A DNA stretch of 64,000 nt from Oscillospiraceae bacterium. Its GTDB lineage: Bacteria > Bacillota_A > Clostridia > Oscillospirales > CAG-272. Shown piece after piece: positions 33,185-42,773 of the stretch (within the stretch, counting starts at the first letter, position 1; each line of letters starts with the position of its first letter). A model generated the notes under the pieces. That model saw only the letters and a list, made by a program, of their open reading frames with translations, did no database searches and was not told where the DNA came from. The stretch lies in the NCBI GenBank assembly GCA_015063335.1, contig SVUH01000001.1, positions 1 to 64,000 of the forward strand, read 5' to 3'. Position numbers and translations under genes: made by a program.

Positions 33185-33877
33185 TCAGCCCAAAAGCTCA
33201 AACTTGTAGCCAACGCCCCAAACCGTTTTGAGCGTCCACTTGTCAGAAACGCCCTCAAGCTTTTCTCTGAGGCGCTTTACGTGAACGTCAACTGTACGGG
33301 AGTCTCCAAGATAATCAAAGCCCCAGACCTTGTCAAGAAGCTGATCTCTGGTAAACACGCGGTTGTAATTTGAAGCAAGGAAATAGAGAAGCTCCAGCTC
33401 CTTGGGGGGCACGTCAACAGGCTTGCCCTTGAGCTTCAGCTCGTATTTCTGGTGGCTTATCTCAATGTTATCAAACTTGATGACCTCGTCGTCGTTCTGA
33501 TTGGTGTGAGCCTGATAGCGACGAAGCACCGCCTTAACACGTGCGCTGAGCTCCTTCATATCAAAGGGCTTGACCACGAAGTCGTCAGCGCCCAGCTCAA
33601 GTCCGAGCACCTTATCAAAGACCTCACCCTTTGCCGTTATCATGATGATAGGCTTCGAGGACATCTCTCTTATCTCGCGGCAAACCTGCCAACCGTCCTT
33701 TTTGGGAAGCATGATATCGAGCAGCACGAGATCGGGCTCGTAGATCTTAAAGAAATTGATGCCCTCAGCGCCGTCGTGCGCGATCTTTACTCCGTAGCCC
33801 TCGTTCTCAAAATAAAGCTTGAGAAGCTCGCATATATTTTCGTCATCGTCTACAACAAGAATTTTTGTATCCAGCAT
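33185..33877 (-). CDS. OmpR/PhoB-family response regulator
   Basis: 230 residues: receiver domain with DDDE acidic pocket, phospho-acceptor Asp in LVLLDIMLPKKDGW (about residue 54), Thr/Ala MITAK and Lys VVKPFD, followed by a winged-helix DNA-binding domain (VDVPPKELELLYFLASN ... DSRTVDVHVKRLREKL). The frame is open 30 codons further, but ATG 33877 has GGAGG at seven bases and the family start MLDTKILVVDDD. First gene of the two-component operon. Confidence 0.94.
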   Translation of the reverse strand: MLDTKILVVDDDENICELLKLYFENEGYGVKIAHDGAEGINFFKIYEPDLVLLDIMLPKKDGWQVCREIREMSSKPIIMITAKGEVFDKVLGLELGADDFVVKPFDMKELSARVKAVLRRYQAHTNQNDDEVIKFDNIEISHQKYELKLKGKPVDVPPKELELLYFLASNYNRVFTRDQLLDKVWGFDYLGDSRTVDVHVKRLREKLEGVSDKWTLKTVWGVGYKFELLG

Positions 33878-34122
33878 TATGTACCTCCAAAACTTTTTCC
33901 GCCCCCAAGACTCTAAAACGGGGGAAACGGTGTTTTTCCGTTGTTTTAAACTCGTATTATAAACCAAATATTATTATAGCACACTTTTTCTTAAATTGCA
34001 AACACTTTTTTAAATTTTCATAAAAAATTTTTTAAAAAACTTAATTTCGTCACCGTTTTTTCACCAAAAACCAACAATAATTCATTTTTTAAAAGAAAAG
34101 TCGGAAAAATTTCGAATTGGTC

Positions 34123-34151
34123 TTGAAAAAAAGAAAAAAATGTGGTATAAT
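34123..34151 (+). promoter_or_regulatory. Promoter of the ZTP riboswitch-pfl operon
   Basis: TTGAAA (34123-34128), 17 bases, TATAAT (34146-34151). The 245 bases between the response-regulator start and this promoter (33878-34122) are AT rich and show no gene. Confidence 0.85.
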
Positions 34152-34171
34152 TAATGTACAGAAATTTAAAG

Positions 34172-34270
34172 CATTTACATGACTGACGGATTTGCGGATA
34201 ACCGCAAGGGAGTGTAAATGATAAAGCCGACCGTCTGGGCAAATCAGTCATGTTGCTGATTTGCCTTTTT
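34172..34270 (+). promoter_or_regulatory. ZTP (pfl motif) riboswitch with terminator
   Basis: The aptamer has P1 CATTTACA / TGTAAATG (34172 and 34212 regions), the first conserved core GACTGACGGA (34181-34190) and the second core GCCGACCGTCTGGGC (34227-34240), the arrangement known for the Fusobacterium ZTP RNA. It is followed by a terminator, GGCAAATCAG (34238-34247) with CTGATTTGCC (34256-34265), then T5, which overlaps the 3' core. Binding of ZTP/ZMP (a sign of low 10-formyl-THF) should stop termination and turn pflB on, linking formate supply to one-carbon need. Confidence 0.93.
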
Positions 34271-34298
34271 ATATTTTCTTTACATGGAGGTATTCAAA

Positions 34299-36530
34299 AT
34301 GGAACACAAGAATTGGAACGGGTTTTCAGGTCAGACTTGGAAAAACGAAATAAACGTACGTGACTTTATTCAGAATAACTACAAGCCGTACTGCGGAGAT
34401 GCTTCTTTCTTGGCAGGGGCTACCGAGCGCACATCAGCACTTATGAAAAAGCTTGAGGGACTTTTTGCGCTTGAGAGACAGTTCGATGGCGTGCTCGACA
34501 TCGACACGGCTACCGTTTCCTCGCTCACAAGCTACTCCCCCGGTTATCTTGACAAGGAAAAGGAGCTTATAGTAGGACTTCAAACAAACCGCCCTCTCAA
34601 GAGAGGCGTAAACCCCTTTGGCGGTATGAGAATGGTTCGTCAGGCGTGCGCCGCCTACGGCTACACCCTCAGCCCTAAGGTCGAGGAGGAATTTACCTAC
34701 CGCACAACGCACAACGACGGCGTTTTCCGCGCATATACGGACGAAATGAGAGCCGCAAGAAAATGTCACGTTATTACAGGCCTCCCCGACGCATACGGCA
34801 GAGGACGTATAATCGGTGACTACCGCCGTGTGGCGCTCTACGGCGTTGACAAGCTCATTGAGGAAAAGAAAAAGGACAAGGCAAAGCTCTCCGAGGGCAC
34901 GTTTGACTCGGTAAATATCCGTCTTGACGAGGAGCTTTACCGCCAGATTCTGTTCCTTGGATATCTCAAGGAAATGGCTGCAATGTACGGCTTTAATATA
35001 AGCGAGCCTGCATCCAACGCAAAGGAAGCAATACAGTGGACCTACTTTGCTTACCTTGGCGCAATCAAGGAGCAAAACGGAGCGGCTATGTCGCTCGGTC
35101 GCGTAAGCACGTTCTTTGATATTTATTTTGAGCGCGATATTGCTAACGGCACTCTTACCGAGTCCGAGGCACAGGAGCTTATGGACGACTTCGTTATGAA
35201 GCTCCGTATGGCGCGTCACCTTCGCACACCCGAATACAACGAGCTCTTCGGCGGCGACCCCATGTGGATAACTGAGGCTGTCGGCGGTATGGGCGAGGAC
35301 GGCAGAACTCTCGTTACAAAGAGCAGCTTCCGTGTTCTCAACACACTCTACACTCTCGGCTCGTCTCCCGAGCCTAACCTCACCGTTCTGTGGTCGAATT
35401 CCCTGCCCGACGGATTTAAAAAGTTCTGCGCTAAAGTTTCGGTCGACACCGATTCCATTCAGTACGAAAACGACGACGTAATGCGCCCCATTTACGGCGA
35501 CGACTACGCTATCGCCTGCTGCGTTTCCGCAATGAAGGTGGGTAAGCAGATGCAGTTCTTCGGCGCGCGCTGCAACCTCGCAAAGCTGTTGCTTATCGCC
35601 CTCAACGGCGGCTACGACACGACAAGCGGCATGCACATAGGTCCGCAGATGCCCGTAATGGACGCAGAAAAGCTTGACTTTGACGCGGTAATGGAAAGAT
35701 TCGATATCTACGTAAAATGGCTCAGCCACCTCTACGTAAATACCATGAACATTATTCACTACATGCACGACAAGTACGCGTACGAGAAGATCCAAATGGC
35801 GCTTCACGACACAGACGTTGAGCGCTTTATGGCGTTCGGTATCGCAGGTCTTTCCGTCGTTGCAGACTCGCTCAGCGCAATTAAGTTTGCAAGCGTAACT
35901 CCCATAAAGGACAGCGAGGGCTTTATCGTTGACTTCAAGACCGAGGGAAGCTTCCCCAAATACGGAAACGACGACGACAGAGTTGACCTCATCGCAAAGG
36001 AAATGACTCACAAGGTCATTACCGAGCTTCGCAAGACTCCCACCTACAGAGGCGCTATCCATACCCTCTCCGTGCTCACCATAACCTCGAACGTAATGTA
36101 CGGTAAGCACACGGGTGCTACCCCCGACGGCAGAGGTGCATCCGAGCCCTTTGCGCCGGGTGCTAACCCCATGCACAACAGAGAGGAAAACGGCGCGCTC
36201 GCTTCTCTCAATTCCGTTGCGAAGATAAGCTACGACGACTGCCGCGACGGTATCTCCAATACTTTCTCCATAACGCCCGACGCGCTCGGACACTCCGACG
36301 GAGAGCGCATAGACAACCTCGTCAACATCCTCGACGGATATTTCCAAAAGAAGGCGCACCACATAAACGTAAACGTGCTTAACCGCGAAACTCTGCTTGC
36401 GGCTTACGAGGACCCTGCCGCATATCCTAACCTCACCATTCGCGTGTCGGGATATGCCGTAAACTTCCACAAGCTCTCCCGTGAGCAGCAGAGAGAAGTT
36501 ATCAGCCGTACATTCCACCAGACTATATGA
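34299..36530 (+). CDS. pflB: Formate C-acetyltransferase (pyruvate formate-lyase)
   Basis: Converts pyruvate and CoA to acetyl-CoA and formate, anaerobically, by a glycyl radical. The 743-residue protein has the adjacent catalytic cysteines in [12 protein letters not shown] (about 405-410) and the radical Gly in RVSGYAVNF (Gly about 718). ATG 34299 with GGAGG eight bases upstream is the start; the frame opens earlier. Its activase overlaps by four bases. Control by the ZTP riboswitch ties it to formate-dependent purine and folate metabolism. Confidence 0.97.
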   Translation: MEHKNWNGFSGQTWKNEINVRDFIQNNYKPYCGDASFLAGATERTSALMKKLEGLFALERQFDGVLDIDTATVSSLTSYSPGYLDKEKELIVGLQTNRPLKRGVNPFGGMRMVRQACAAYGYTLSPKVEEEFTYRTTHNDGVFRAYTDEMRAARKCHVITGLPDAYGRGRIIGDYRRVALYGVDKLIEEKKKDKAKLSEGTFDSVNIRLDEELYRQILFLGYLKEMAAMYGFNISEPASNAKEAIQWTYFAYLGAIKEQNGAAMSLGRVSTFFDIYFERDIANGTLTESEAQELMDDFVMKLRMARHLRTPEYNELFGGDPMWITEAVGGMGEDGRTLVTKSSFRVLNTLYTLGSSPEPNLTVLWSNSLPDGFKKFCAKVSVDTDSIQYENDDVMRPIYGDDYAIACCVSAMKVGKQMQFFGARCNLAKLLLIALNGGYDTTSGMHIGPQMPVMDAEKLDFDAVMERFDIYVKWLSHLYVNTMNIIHYMHDKYAYEKIQMALHDTDVERFMAFGIAGLSVVADSLSAIKFASVTPIKDSEGFIVDFKTEGSFPKYGNDDDRVDLIAKEMTHKVITELRKTPTYRGAIHTLSVLTITSNVMYGKHTGATPDGRGASEPFAPGANPMHNREENGALASLNSVAKISYDDCRDGISNTFSITPDALGHSDGERIDNLVNILDGYFQKKAHHINVNVLNRETLLAAYEDPAAYPNLTIRVSGYAVNFHKLSREQQREVISRTFHQTI

Positions 36531-37240
36531 CTAAAACCGTAACCGGACGAATCCACTCCTTCCAAAGCCTTGGAACGGTAGACGGACCCGGAGTGAGATT
36601 CGTCGTTTTTATGCAGGGCTGTCCTCTGCGATGCGCCTGCTGTCATAATCCCGACACGTGGGATATGGAGGGCGGCACGGAGTATACCCCCGACGAGGTA
36701 TATTCAAAAATATGCCGCTACCGAGAGTATTTCGGCAAGGACGGCGGCGTTACCGTTTCGGGCGGCGAGCCGCTCATGCAGACGGAGTTTGTTACGGCGC
36801 TCTTTAAGATGTGCCGAGAGGCAGGGATCGACACCTGCCTTGATACCGCAGGCGTGCATCTCGGAGAAAAGGAAAAGGATCTTCTTCGCTTGACCGACAG
36901 AGTTCTGCTTGATATTAAATACGTAAGCGACGAGGCATACAGACGCTACGTAGGCTGCTCGATAGAAAAGCCGCTTGCGTTTTTGGAATATCTTAACAAG
37001 CAGAATATCGACACAACTCTGCGGCAGGTCAATATTCCGACACTAAACGACAGCGAGGAAGACATATCCGCACTAAAGGATATCGCCAAAAGATATTCGT
37101 GCGTAAGCAAGATAGAGCTTCTTCCCTTCAGGAAGATCTGCCAGACTAAATACGACAGCATGAATATCCCCTTTCCCCTTTCCCATCTGCCCGAGTCAAC
37201 CGTCAGGGCTACTTACTTTTCTTTTAAAAAAGAAAAGTAA
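36527..37240 (+). CDS. pflA: Pyruvate formate-lyase activating enzyme
   Basis: A radical-SAM enzyme that abstracts hydrogen from the PflB glycine. CxxxCxxC is present as CPLRCACC (residues 31-38), preceded by [12 protein letters not shown] and followed by [11 protein letters not shown] and LLDIKYVSD. The 237-residue ORF starts within the pflB stop (ATGA). The final residues YFSFKKEK are encoded by the polypurine hairpin repeat at 37213-37240, whose last bases are the stop codon itself, so the C-terminus was shaped by a repeat insertion. Confidence 0.95.
   Translation: MTKTVTGRIHSFQSLGTVDGPGVRFVVFMQGCPLRCACCHNPDTWDMEGGTEYTPDEVYSKICRYREYFGKDGGVTVSGGEPLMQTEFVTALFKMCREAGIDTCLDTAGVHLGEKEKDLLRLTDRVLLDIKYVSDEAYRRYVGCSIEKPLAFLEYLNKQNIDTTLRQVNIPTLNDSEEDISALKDIAKRYSCVSKIELLPFRKICQTKYDSMNIPFPLSHLPESTVRATYFSFKKEK
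37213..37240. repeat. Polypurine hairpin repeat inside the pflA 3' end
   Basis: A palindrome TTACTTTTCTTTT / AAAAGAAAAGTAA, member of a family seen also at 30890, 40755, 42222, 44615, 46405, 56651 and 56855. It probably acts as the pfl terminator. Confidence 0.75.
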
Positions 37241-37324
37241 TCGAAAGAAAACTAAACAAAAATCAAACAAAACATAAACAACGGGGGCGATAAAAACATC
37301 GCTCCCTTAAATAAAAAATAATTC

Positions 37325-37353
37325 TTGACAAATTTTAAAAAATGTGGTATAAT
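37325..37353 (+). promoter_or_regulatory. Promoter of the GlpA/GlpB-like operon
   Basis: TTGACA (37325-37330), 17 bases, TATAAT (37348-37353). Confidence 0.9.
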
Positions 37354-37403
37354 CACACTTGGAAAAATAAATAATGCAGAGATTTGGAGATGCTTTTAAA
37401 ATG

Positions 37404-37426
37404 CGGAACGTGCGTTCCGTGTTTTT
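37404..37426 (+). terminator. Leader hairpin, possible attenuator
   Basis: CGGAAC GTGC GTTCCG (37404-37419) followed by TGTTTTTC lies between the promoter and the coding start. It could terminate transcription early. Confidence 0.45.
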
Positions 37427-37470
37427 CTGCGTCTTTTTTTCTTTGTAAATTTCAAAAAAGGAGAAGGAAA

Positions 37471-38901
37471 ATGTACGATATAGCGATTATAGGCGCAGGT
37501 GTCGTAGGCGGAATGGTTGCCAGCACACTTGCAAAATACGATTTGCGCGTATGTATTCTTGAAAAAGAAGGTGACGTTGCGATGGGAGCTACAAAGGCTA
37601 ACAGCGCGATCGTTCACGCAGGCTTTGATGCCAAGGAAAACTCACTTAAGGCAAAGATGAACGTAAGAGGCTCCGAGCTTATGGAGGAGGTTACGGCACG
37701 TCTTGGCGTTAAGTACAAGAGAAATCAGTCTCTCGTAGTTGCTTTCGAGCACGAGAGAGAGGAGGTCGAGGCGATCTACCGCCGCGGTCTATCTAACGGA
37801 GTAAAGGGACTTCGTATACTTGAGAAGGACGAGCTTCATGCGCTTGAGCCCAACCTCAACAAGGACCTCACCTGCGCGCTTTTGGCTGAAACGGGAGCAA
37901 TCGTTTGCCCCTACGAGCTTTGCATCGCAGCAGTAGGTAACGCTATGGACAACGGAGCCGAGCTCCTTCTTGATTTCGCAGTTTGCGCTATCGAGAAAAA
38001 CGACGGCAAGTACACGGTAAAGGCAGCAGACGGACGCGAGGTTGAAGCAGACATCGTTATCAACAGCGCAGGTGTTTATTCTGACGTTATCGCCGCTATG
38101 ACGGGCGACAACGACTTTACGGTAACTCCCCGCCGCGGTGAGTACATGCTTCTCGACAAGGAATGCGGCAACTTCACTGAAAGAACCATTTTCCACACTC
38201 CCACCAAGATGGGTAAGGGAATTCTCGTTTCTCCCACCGTTGACGGCAACCTCTTGCTCGGTCCTACGGCGGCTGACATCGAGGATAAGGACGACACGTC
38301 CACCACATCCGAGGGCTTTGCAACCATCTTCTCCAAGGCAAGCGACAACGTTGCAAATCTTCCTTTCAATAAGGTAATTACTTCCTTCTGCGGTTTGCGC
38401 GCAACGGGCAGCACGGGTGACTTCATTATCAAGGAGAGAGACGGAATCATCACTCTCGGCGGAATTGAGAGCCCCGGTCTTTCCTCCGCTCCCGCAATTG
38501 CGGAGTACGTTGAGGCTATCGTTGACGGCATCAAGCCCCTCGGCGAGGTAAAGGCTGACTACGTAGCTACCCGCAAGCCTGCTCACTACTTCAGAGAGCT
38601 TTCTATGGAAGAAAAGAACGAGATCATCGCCAAGGACGGCGCATACGGTAGGATCGTCTGCCGTTGCGAGGGTATTACCGAGGGCGAGATCGTTGAGGCG
38701 CTCACCGTAAATCCCGTTGCACGTGACCTTGACGGTGTTAAGAGAAGAACGAGAAGCGGAATGGGAAGATGCCAGGGCGGCTTCTGCTCGCCTACTGTCG
38801 TTGAGCTTATCGCACGCGAGAGAGGTATTCCGTTTGAGAGTGTTACAAAGTTTGGCGGCGAGTCCGTTATAAACTACCAGAAAACCAAGGGGGATAACTG
38901 A
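37471..38901 (+). CDS. GlpA-like FAD-dependent glycerol-3-phosphate dehydrogenase
   Basis: A 476-residue DAO-fold oxidoreductase with C-terminal BFD-type [2Fe-2S] domain. MYDIAIIGAGVVGGMVASTL is the FAD Rossmann start; the C-terminus has CRCEGITEGEIVEAL and GMGRCQGGFC, a four-Cys iron-sulfur set. In Clostridia this protein, a GlpB-like flavoprotein and a DUF1667 protein form an anaerobic glycerol-3-phosphate dehydrogenase. ATG 37471 with AAGGAGAAGG upstream is preferred; the frame opens earlier. 2-hydroxyacid (LhgO-type) substrates remain possible. Confidence 0.88.
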   Translation: MYDIAIIGAGVVGGMVASTLAKYDLRVCILEKEGDVAMGATKANSAIVHAGFDAKENSLKAKMNVRGSELMEEVTARLGVKYKRNQSLVVAFEHEREEVEAIYRRGLSNGVKGLRILEKDELHALEPNLNKDLTCALLAETGAIVCPYELCIAAVGNAMDNGAELLLDFAVCAIEKNDGKYTVKAADGREVEADIVINSAGVYSDVIAAMTGDNDFTVTPRRGEYMLLDKECGNFTERTIFHTPTKMGKGILVSPTVDGNLLLGPTAADIEDKDDTSTTSEGFATIFSKASDNVANLPFNKVITSFCGLRATGSTGDFIIKERDGIITLGGIESPGLSSAPAIAEYVEAIVDGIKPLGEVKADYVATRKPAHYFRELSMEEKNEIIAKDGAYGRIVCRCEGITEGEIVEALTVNPVARDLDGVKRRTRSGMGRCQGGFCSPTVVELIARERGIPFESVTKFGGESVINYQKTKGDN

Positions 38902-38902
38902 T

Positions 38903-40144
38903 ATGAAGGCTGAACTTGTTATAATCGGCGGCGGCCCTGCGGGCATGAGTGCGGCAGTTGCCGCTTACGACGCGGGACTTCGCGACATAATTATTCTTGA
39001 AAGAGATAAGAGCCTTGGCGGTATTCTCCGTCAGTGCATACATAACGGCTTCGGTCTGCACCGCTTCAAGGAGGAGCTCACCGGTCCCGAATACGCTTAC
39101 CGCTATGAGATGCAGGTAAGAGAGAGAAACATTCCCTTTAAGCTCAACACCATGGTGCTTGACATCACCCCCGATAAGGTCGTTACCGCTATGAACAGCG
39201 AGGACGGTCTGTTTACGATCGAGGCAAAGTCGATCATTCTGGCTATGGGTTGCCGCGAGCGTCCCAAGGGAGCGCTCAATATTTCGGGTACTCGCCCCGC
39301 AGGTATCTTTACCGCAGGAACGGCACAGAAGTTCGTCAACATGGACGGATATATGCCCGGTAAGAAGGTCGTTATCCTCGGTTCGGGTGATATCGGACTT
39401 ATCATGGCGCGCCGCATGACTCTTGAGGGCGCAAAGGTTGAGGCTGTTTGCGAGCTTATGCCCTACTCGGGCGGTCTTGCTCGTAACATCGAGCAGTGCC
39501 TTAACGACTTCGGCATTCCGCTTATGCTCAGCCACACCGTTGTAGAAATTCACGGTAAGGACAGAGTTACGGGCGTTACTATCGCAAAGGTTGACGAGCG
39601 CCGCCGTCCTATTCCCGAAACCAAGCAGTACATTGAGTGCGACACCCTGCTTCTCTCCGTAGGTCTTCTCCCCGAGAACGAGCTTACCAAGAGCGCCGAC
39701 ATTTCTCTTGACCGTATCACGGGCGGAGCTGTTGTTGACCAGAACAGACAGACCGAGATCGAGGGTGTTTACGCTTGCGGAAACGTTCTTCACGTTCACG
39801 ACCTCGTTGACTATGTATCCGAGGAGTCTGAGATCGCAGGTAAGGCGGCTGCCGCTTACGTAATGGGAAGCGCACCCGCAGGCAGAAGCATCAGCCTCGT
39901 TACCGACGGAAAGGTAAGATACACCGTTCCCCAGAGAATAACCGCTGACGAAAACGTTACCGTTTACTTCCGTGTTGCTGACGTTTACCGCGACGTTCGC
40001 ATCGTTGTTCGCGACGGCGAGAACGTTATAGTAAACAAGAAGAAGCAAAAGGTTGCTCCCGGTGAGATGGAAACCGTAACCCTTACAAAAGAAATGATCG
40101 AGAAGCTCGAGGGCAACGTCCTCTCCTTCTCCATCGAAGCATGA
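38903..40144 (+). CDS. GlpB-like FAD/NAD-dependent oxidoreductase
   Basis: A 413-residue pyridine-nucleotide-disulfide-type flavoprotein: IIGGGPAGMSAAVAAYDAG at the start, NAD-binding VVILGSGDIGLIMARRM (about 155-172), and the late FAD motif EGVYACGNVLHVHDLVDYV. It starts one base after the GlpA-like stop. With its neighbours it should pass electrons from glycerol-3-phosphate to an acceptor. Followed directly by the DUF1667 gene. Confidence 0.87.
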   Translation: MKAELVIIGGGPAGMSAAVAAYDAGLRDIIILERDKSLGGILRQCIHNGFGLHRFKEELTGPEYAYRYEMQVRERNIPFKLNTMVLDITPDKVVTAMNSEDGLFTIEAKSIILAMGCRERPKGALNISGTRPAGIFTAGTAQKFVNMDGYMPGKKVVILGSGDIGLIMARRMTLEGAKVEAVCELMPYSGGLARNIEQCLNDFGIPLMLSHTVVEIHGKDRVTGVTIAKVDERRRPIPETKQYIECDTLLLSVGLLPENELTKSADISLDRITGGAVVDQNRQTEIEGVYACGNVLHVHDLVDYVSEESEIAGKAAAAYVMGSAPAGRSISLVTDGKVRYTVPQRITADENVTVYFRVADVYRDVRIVVRDGENVIVNKKKQKVAPGEMETVTLTKEMIEKLEGNVLSFSIEA

Positions 40145-40163
40145 TTTTAAGGAGGATATGATA

Positions 40164-40526
40164 ATGACTCGTGAATTAACGTGTATCGTTTGCCCCAAGG
40201 GCTGTCAGCTCAAGGTAGAGCTTGACAATAATGACTCCAAAAAGGTGCTTTCAGTTGAGGGCTACACTTGTAAGAGAGGCTTGGTTTACGCTGAGACCGA
40301 GTGCACAGCTCCCATGAGAACGCTTACCACCACCGCTCCCGTCAGAGGCGGCGGAGTCGTTCCCGTAAAGACCGACAAGGCAGTTCCGAAGGAATTGCTT
40401 TTTGAGTGCATGACACTTATAAATGCCGCTCGCGTTTCCCCCGACGCTAAGGTCGGAGATATTGTTGTTGAGAACATTCTCGGCACCGGCGCTAACGTAG
40501 TTGCAACCAGAAACGTAAAGCTCTGA
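40164..40526 (+). CDS. DUF1667 domain protein, third subunit of the GlpA/GlpB-like complex
   Basis: A 120-residue protein with four cysteines in CIVCPKGC (residues 6-13) and a later YTCKRG, typical of DUF1667, which probably holds an iron-sulfur cluster for electron transfer. GGAGG is eight bases before ATG 40164 and only two bases before the ATG at 40158, so the former is the better start. The next bases after the stop are composite repeat copy 3. Confidence 0.85.
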   Translation: MTRELTCIVCPKGCQLKVELDNNDSKKVLSVEGYTCKRGLVYAETECTAPMRTLTTTAPVRGGGVVPVKTDKAVPKELLFECMTLINAARVSPDAKVGDIVVENILGTGANVVATRNVKL

Positions 40527-40797
40527 TTAAAAGGACGCGAAGATGCGTTTTTCACGCTTTTTTGTAAAAAAGCGTGGCAAAAAACTTTATGAAAAGTTTT
40601 TTAAAAACAAATATAGCGAAAGACGGAAATATTAATTGATTAATATAGTTTTTCGCTTTCTAAGGAAGAAAGTCGTCGGACCCTACGTACCGACGACTTT
40701 CATTTTTTATTTAAAAGTTTATTTAAAAGATAGAACAAACCAATGTACAGTTTTCTTTTGCTTACTTTTCTTTTTTAAAAGAAAAGTAAGCAGAAAA
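40527..40797 (+). repeat. Composite post-stop repeat, copy 3
   Basis: Almost the same 270 bases as copy 2: AAAAGGACGCGAAGATGCG, CACGCTTTTTTG hairpin, GGCAAAAAACTTTA, AAAGACGGAAATATTAATT, stem GAAAGTCGTCGG (40668-40679) / CCGACGACTTTC (40690-40701) with loop ACCCTACGTA, and the CTTTTCTTTTTTAAAAGAAA hairpin. It separates convergent genes and can terminate both. Confidence 0.88.
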
Positions 40798-40799
40798 AA

Positions 40800-42197
40800 T
40801 TATTTTCCCACGCAGAATTTGGAGAAAATTTCGGCGACGATCTCCTCGCCGAGCTGTCTGCCGTCAAGCATTCCTATGTTCGTCAGCGCGCCCTCTATAC
40901 CGACAGAAACAAGGTCGAGCGGCGTTCCTGCCGTAAGCTCGTCAAGAGAGGAATTGAGCGACTCCGCTGCGAGCAAAAGTGCCGCGTGCTGTCTTGCTCC
41001 CGTTACCACCGCGTCCTCGCCAAGGCTTATGCTGCCGTCAATAAACATCTCGTCAATTGCCCCTGCAAGGGCGTCAAAGCCCTCCCCCGTTACGGCTGAA
41101 ATTTCTATGCATGTATCAAAATGCAATTTGATAGTATCAATAAGTATATTATTTGCCTGCAAGTCAGATTTGTTAAGCAACGCAATACAAGCAGTACCGT
41201 TTTCCTTGAGTGTATCTATACGGCGTAGCAAATAATCGTCGTCACTATCCGTTTGCGCCGAGGAATCAAACACCGCGAGAACAAGCTCCGCGCCCTCAAG
41301 CTCATCGAGCGCGCGCTCTATTCCGATGCTCTCAACGGTATCGCTCGTTTGTCTTATACCTGCGGTATCGCAGAGCAACAGCGTAGTATTTCCAAGCGTC
41401 GCAGTCTGACGGAGAACGTCGCGTGTCGTGCCCTCAATATCCGTTACTATAGCTGCATCGTAGCCGACTATTCTGTTATAAACCGAGCTTTTTCCCGCAT
41501 TTGCCTTACCGCAAATGACCGTCTGTATTCCCTCGGATACCGCGCGCCCCGTCTTGTAGGTTGCCGCAAGACCTTCGATCTCGCTAACGCTCTGCCCCAA
41601 TACGGCAGCTATCTCCTCGCGTGAAAACTCATTGAGGTCCTCGTCGGGAAAGTCGATAGCGGCATAAATTCCCGTCATTACGGAAAGAAGCGAGTCGTAT
41701 ATCTCTCGGGTTTTTCTGGCAAGATGCCCCCTCATGCCACCTCTGGCAAGGCGCGCCTGAGTGGTGGTTTTGGCTTCAAGCAGCGCGCCGAGCGCCTCAG
41801 CTTCGCTCAGACTCATTTTGCCGTTTACAAACGCGCGGCGCGTAAACTCGCCCGCCTCTGCGGCTCTTGCGCCTGCAAGGAGCACCGAGAAAAGTACCTG
41901 CTCCGTAACAAGAGTGCCGCCGTGGCAATATATTTCGACCGTGTTCTCCCCCGTAAAGGAGTACGGTGCGCGGAACACCGCCGCCATTCCGTCGTCTATC
42001 TCGCGCCCATCGAAAAAATCTATTATCCTTCCGCGCACCATCTTAGCAGACGGCGCGTCGCCGAGTGTCTTCTCCGAAACGCGCAAAAAGACGCGCTCGG
42101 CAATCTCGACCGCTTCCTCGCCCGATATTCTTATCATAGCCACTCCGCCCTTGCCTCTCGGCGTGGAAACGGCGGCAATCGTATCGTTTAGCTTCAT
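40800..42197 (-). CDS. mnmE: tRNA modification GTPase MnmE
   Basis: With MnmG it makes cmnm5U34 on tRNAs. The 465-residue protein has the folate-binding N-domain (MIRISGEEAVEIAERVF ... FRAPYSFTGENTVEIYCHGG), helical domain, an inserted G domain with GKANAGKSS, DIEGTTRDVL, DTAGIR and NKSDL, and the C-terminal catalytic FCVGK (CxGK). It usually sits with mnmG near oriC, but mnmG is not in the window. MnmM-like methyltransferase at 16.6 kb would act later in the same pathway. Confidence 0.97.
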   Translation of the reverse strand: MKLNDTIAAVSTPRGKGGVAMIRISGEEAVEIAERVFLRVSEKTLGDAPSAKMVRGRIIDFFDGREIDDGMAAVFRAPYSFTGENTVEIYCHGGTLVTEQVLFSVLLAGARAAEAGEFTRRAFVNGKMSLSEAEALGALLEAKTTTQARLARGGMRGHLARKTREIYDSLLSVMTGIYAAIDFPDEDLNEFSREEIAAVLGQSVSEIEGLAATYKTGRAVSEGIQTVICGKANAGKSSVYNRIVGYDAAIVTDIEGTTRDVLRQTATLGNTTLLLCDTAGIRQTSDTVESIGIERALDELEGAELVLAVFDSSAQTDSDDDYLLRRIDTLKENGTACIALLNKSDLQANNILIDTIKLHFDTCIEISAVTGEGFDALAGAIDEMFIDGSISLGEDAVVTGARQHAALLLAAESLNSSLDELTAGTPLDLVSVGIEGALTNIGMLDGRQLGEEIVAEIFSKFCVGK

Positions 42198-42221
42198 TTT
42201 TTCCCTCTTTTCTCCCTACTT

Positions 42222-42334
42222 TTCTTTAAAAAAAGAAACTTACTTTTCTTTTAAAAAAGAAAAGGTAAGCAAAAGAAAACTGTACGTTGGTTTTGTGCTT
42301 ATCTTTTTTGTAGGGGTCATTCACGAATGACCCG
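42222..42334. repeat. Polypurine hairpins plus REP-like palindrome
   Basis: Two hairpins of the TACTTTTCTTTT/AAAAGAAAAGTA type, then GCAAAAGAAAACTGTACG, then GTAGGGGTCATTCACGAATG with hairpin GGGTCATTC/GAATGACCC (42314-42333). The same succession occurs at 44615-44750 and, inverted, at 46314-46438. Confidence 0.8.
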
Positions 42335-42374
42335 CAAAAGAAAACCGTACAACTTAATACTGCAAATAAAAATT

Positions 42375-42395
42375 AGGGCTGTTTAAAACAGCCCT
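42375..42395 (-). terminator. Terminator of the small membrane protein gene
   Basis: AGGGCTGTTT/AAACAGCCCT-type hairpin followed on the minus strand by TAATTTTTATTT, 20 bases behind the stop. Confidence 0.75.
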
Positions 42396-42414
42396 TTTGA
42401 GATCTGTGCCGACC

Positions 42415-42606
42415 TTATTCAGCGTCGTCAGCTTCCTCGATGCAATCGCAATCATCAAGCAGATCGTCGTAAATTGTCTCTGTCTTATACTTCTTAACGA
42501 GCTTATAAATAACGAAAGCTACAACTGAAGCAACAGCAATACAAGCCACGGAGATAGCAATTATCTTTCCGTAATTAGGGCTCTTTTTCTTGGTAAACCA
42601 GCTCAT
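42415..42606 (-). CDS. Small single-pass membrane protein with acidic tail
   Basis: 63 residues: basic N-terminus (WFTKKKSPNYGK), one membrane helix (about 14-36, IIAISVACIAVASVVAFVIY), Lys-rich stop-transfer, then a very acidic tail (YDDLLDDCDCIEEADDAE). AGGAGG is before the ATG, and a clear terminator follows, so the gene is probably real. Function unknown; no family recognised. Confidence 0.75.
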   Translation of the reverse strand: MSWFTKKKSPNYGKIIAISVACIAVASVVAFVIYKLVKKYKTETIYDDLLDDCDCIEEADDAE

Positions 42607-42773
42607 TTTTAAATCCTCCTTGACTGAATTTTTATATCTTTCTGTTTATAGTATACCATATTTTTTTGAAATTGCAATAGGAAAATTAAAACTTTTTCAA
42701 AATAATTTGGAATTTTTTTACTGTTTTTCCCCAATAATTATGGATTTTCACCATATTTTGCTCTGATGCATTG

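Noticed and set aside
34434..36518. 694-codon open frame on the minus strand across pflB
   Set aside because: It is antisense to a complete pflB with all catalytic motifs; the frame stays open through codon bias, and its protein shows no family motif.
37384..37470. Upstream start of the GlpA-like gene
   Set aside because: The flavoprotein family starts at MYDIAIIG, and a strong RBS lies right before 37471; the upstream codons cross a leader hairpin.
38867..40198. 443-codon open frame on the minus strand across the GlpB-like gene
   Set aside because: Shadow of a clear flavoprotein gene; low-complexity composition.
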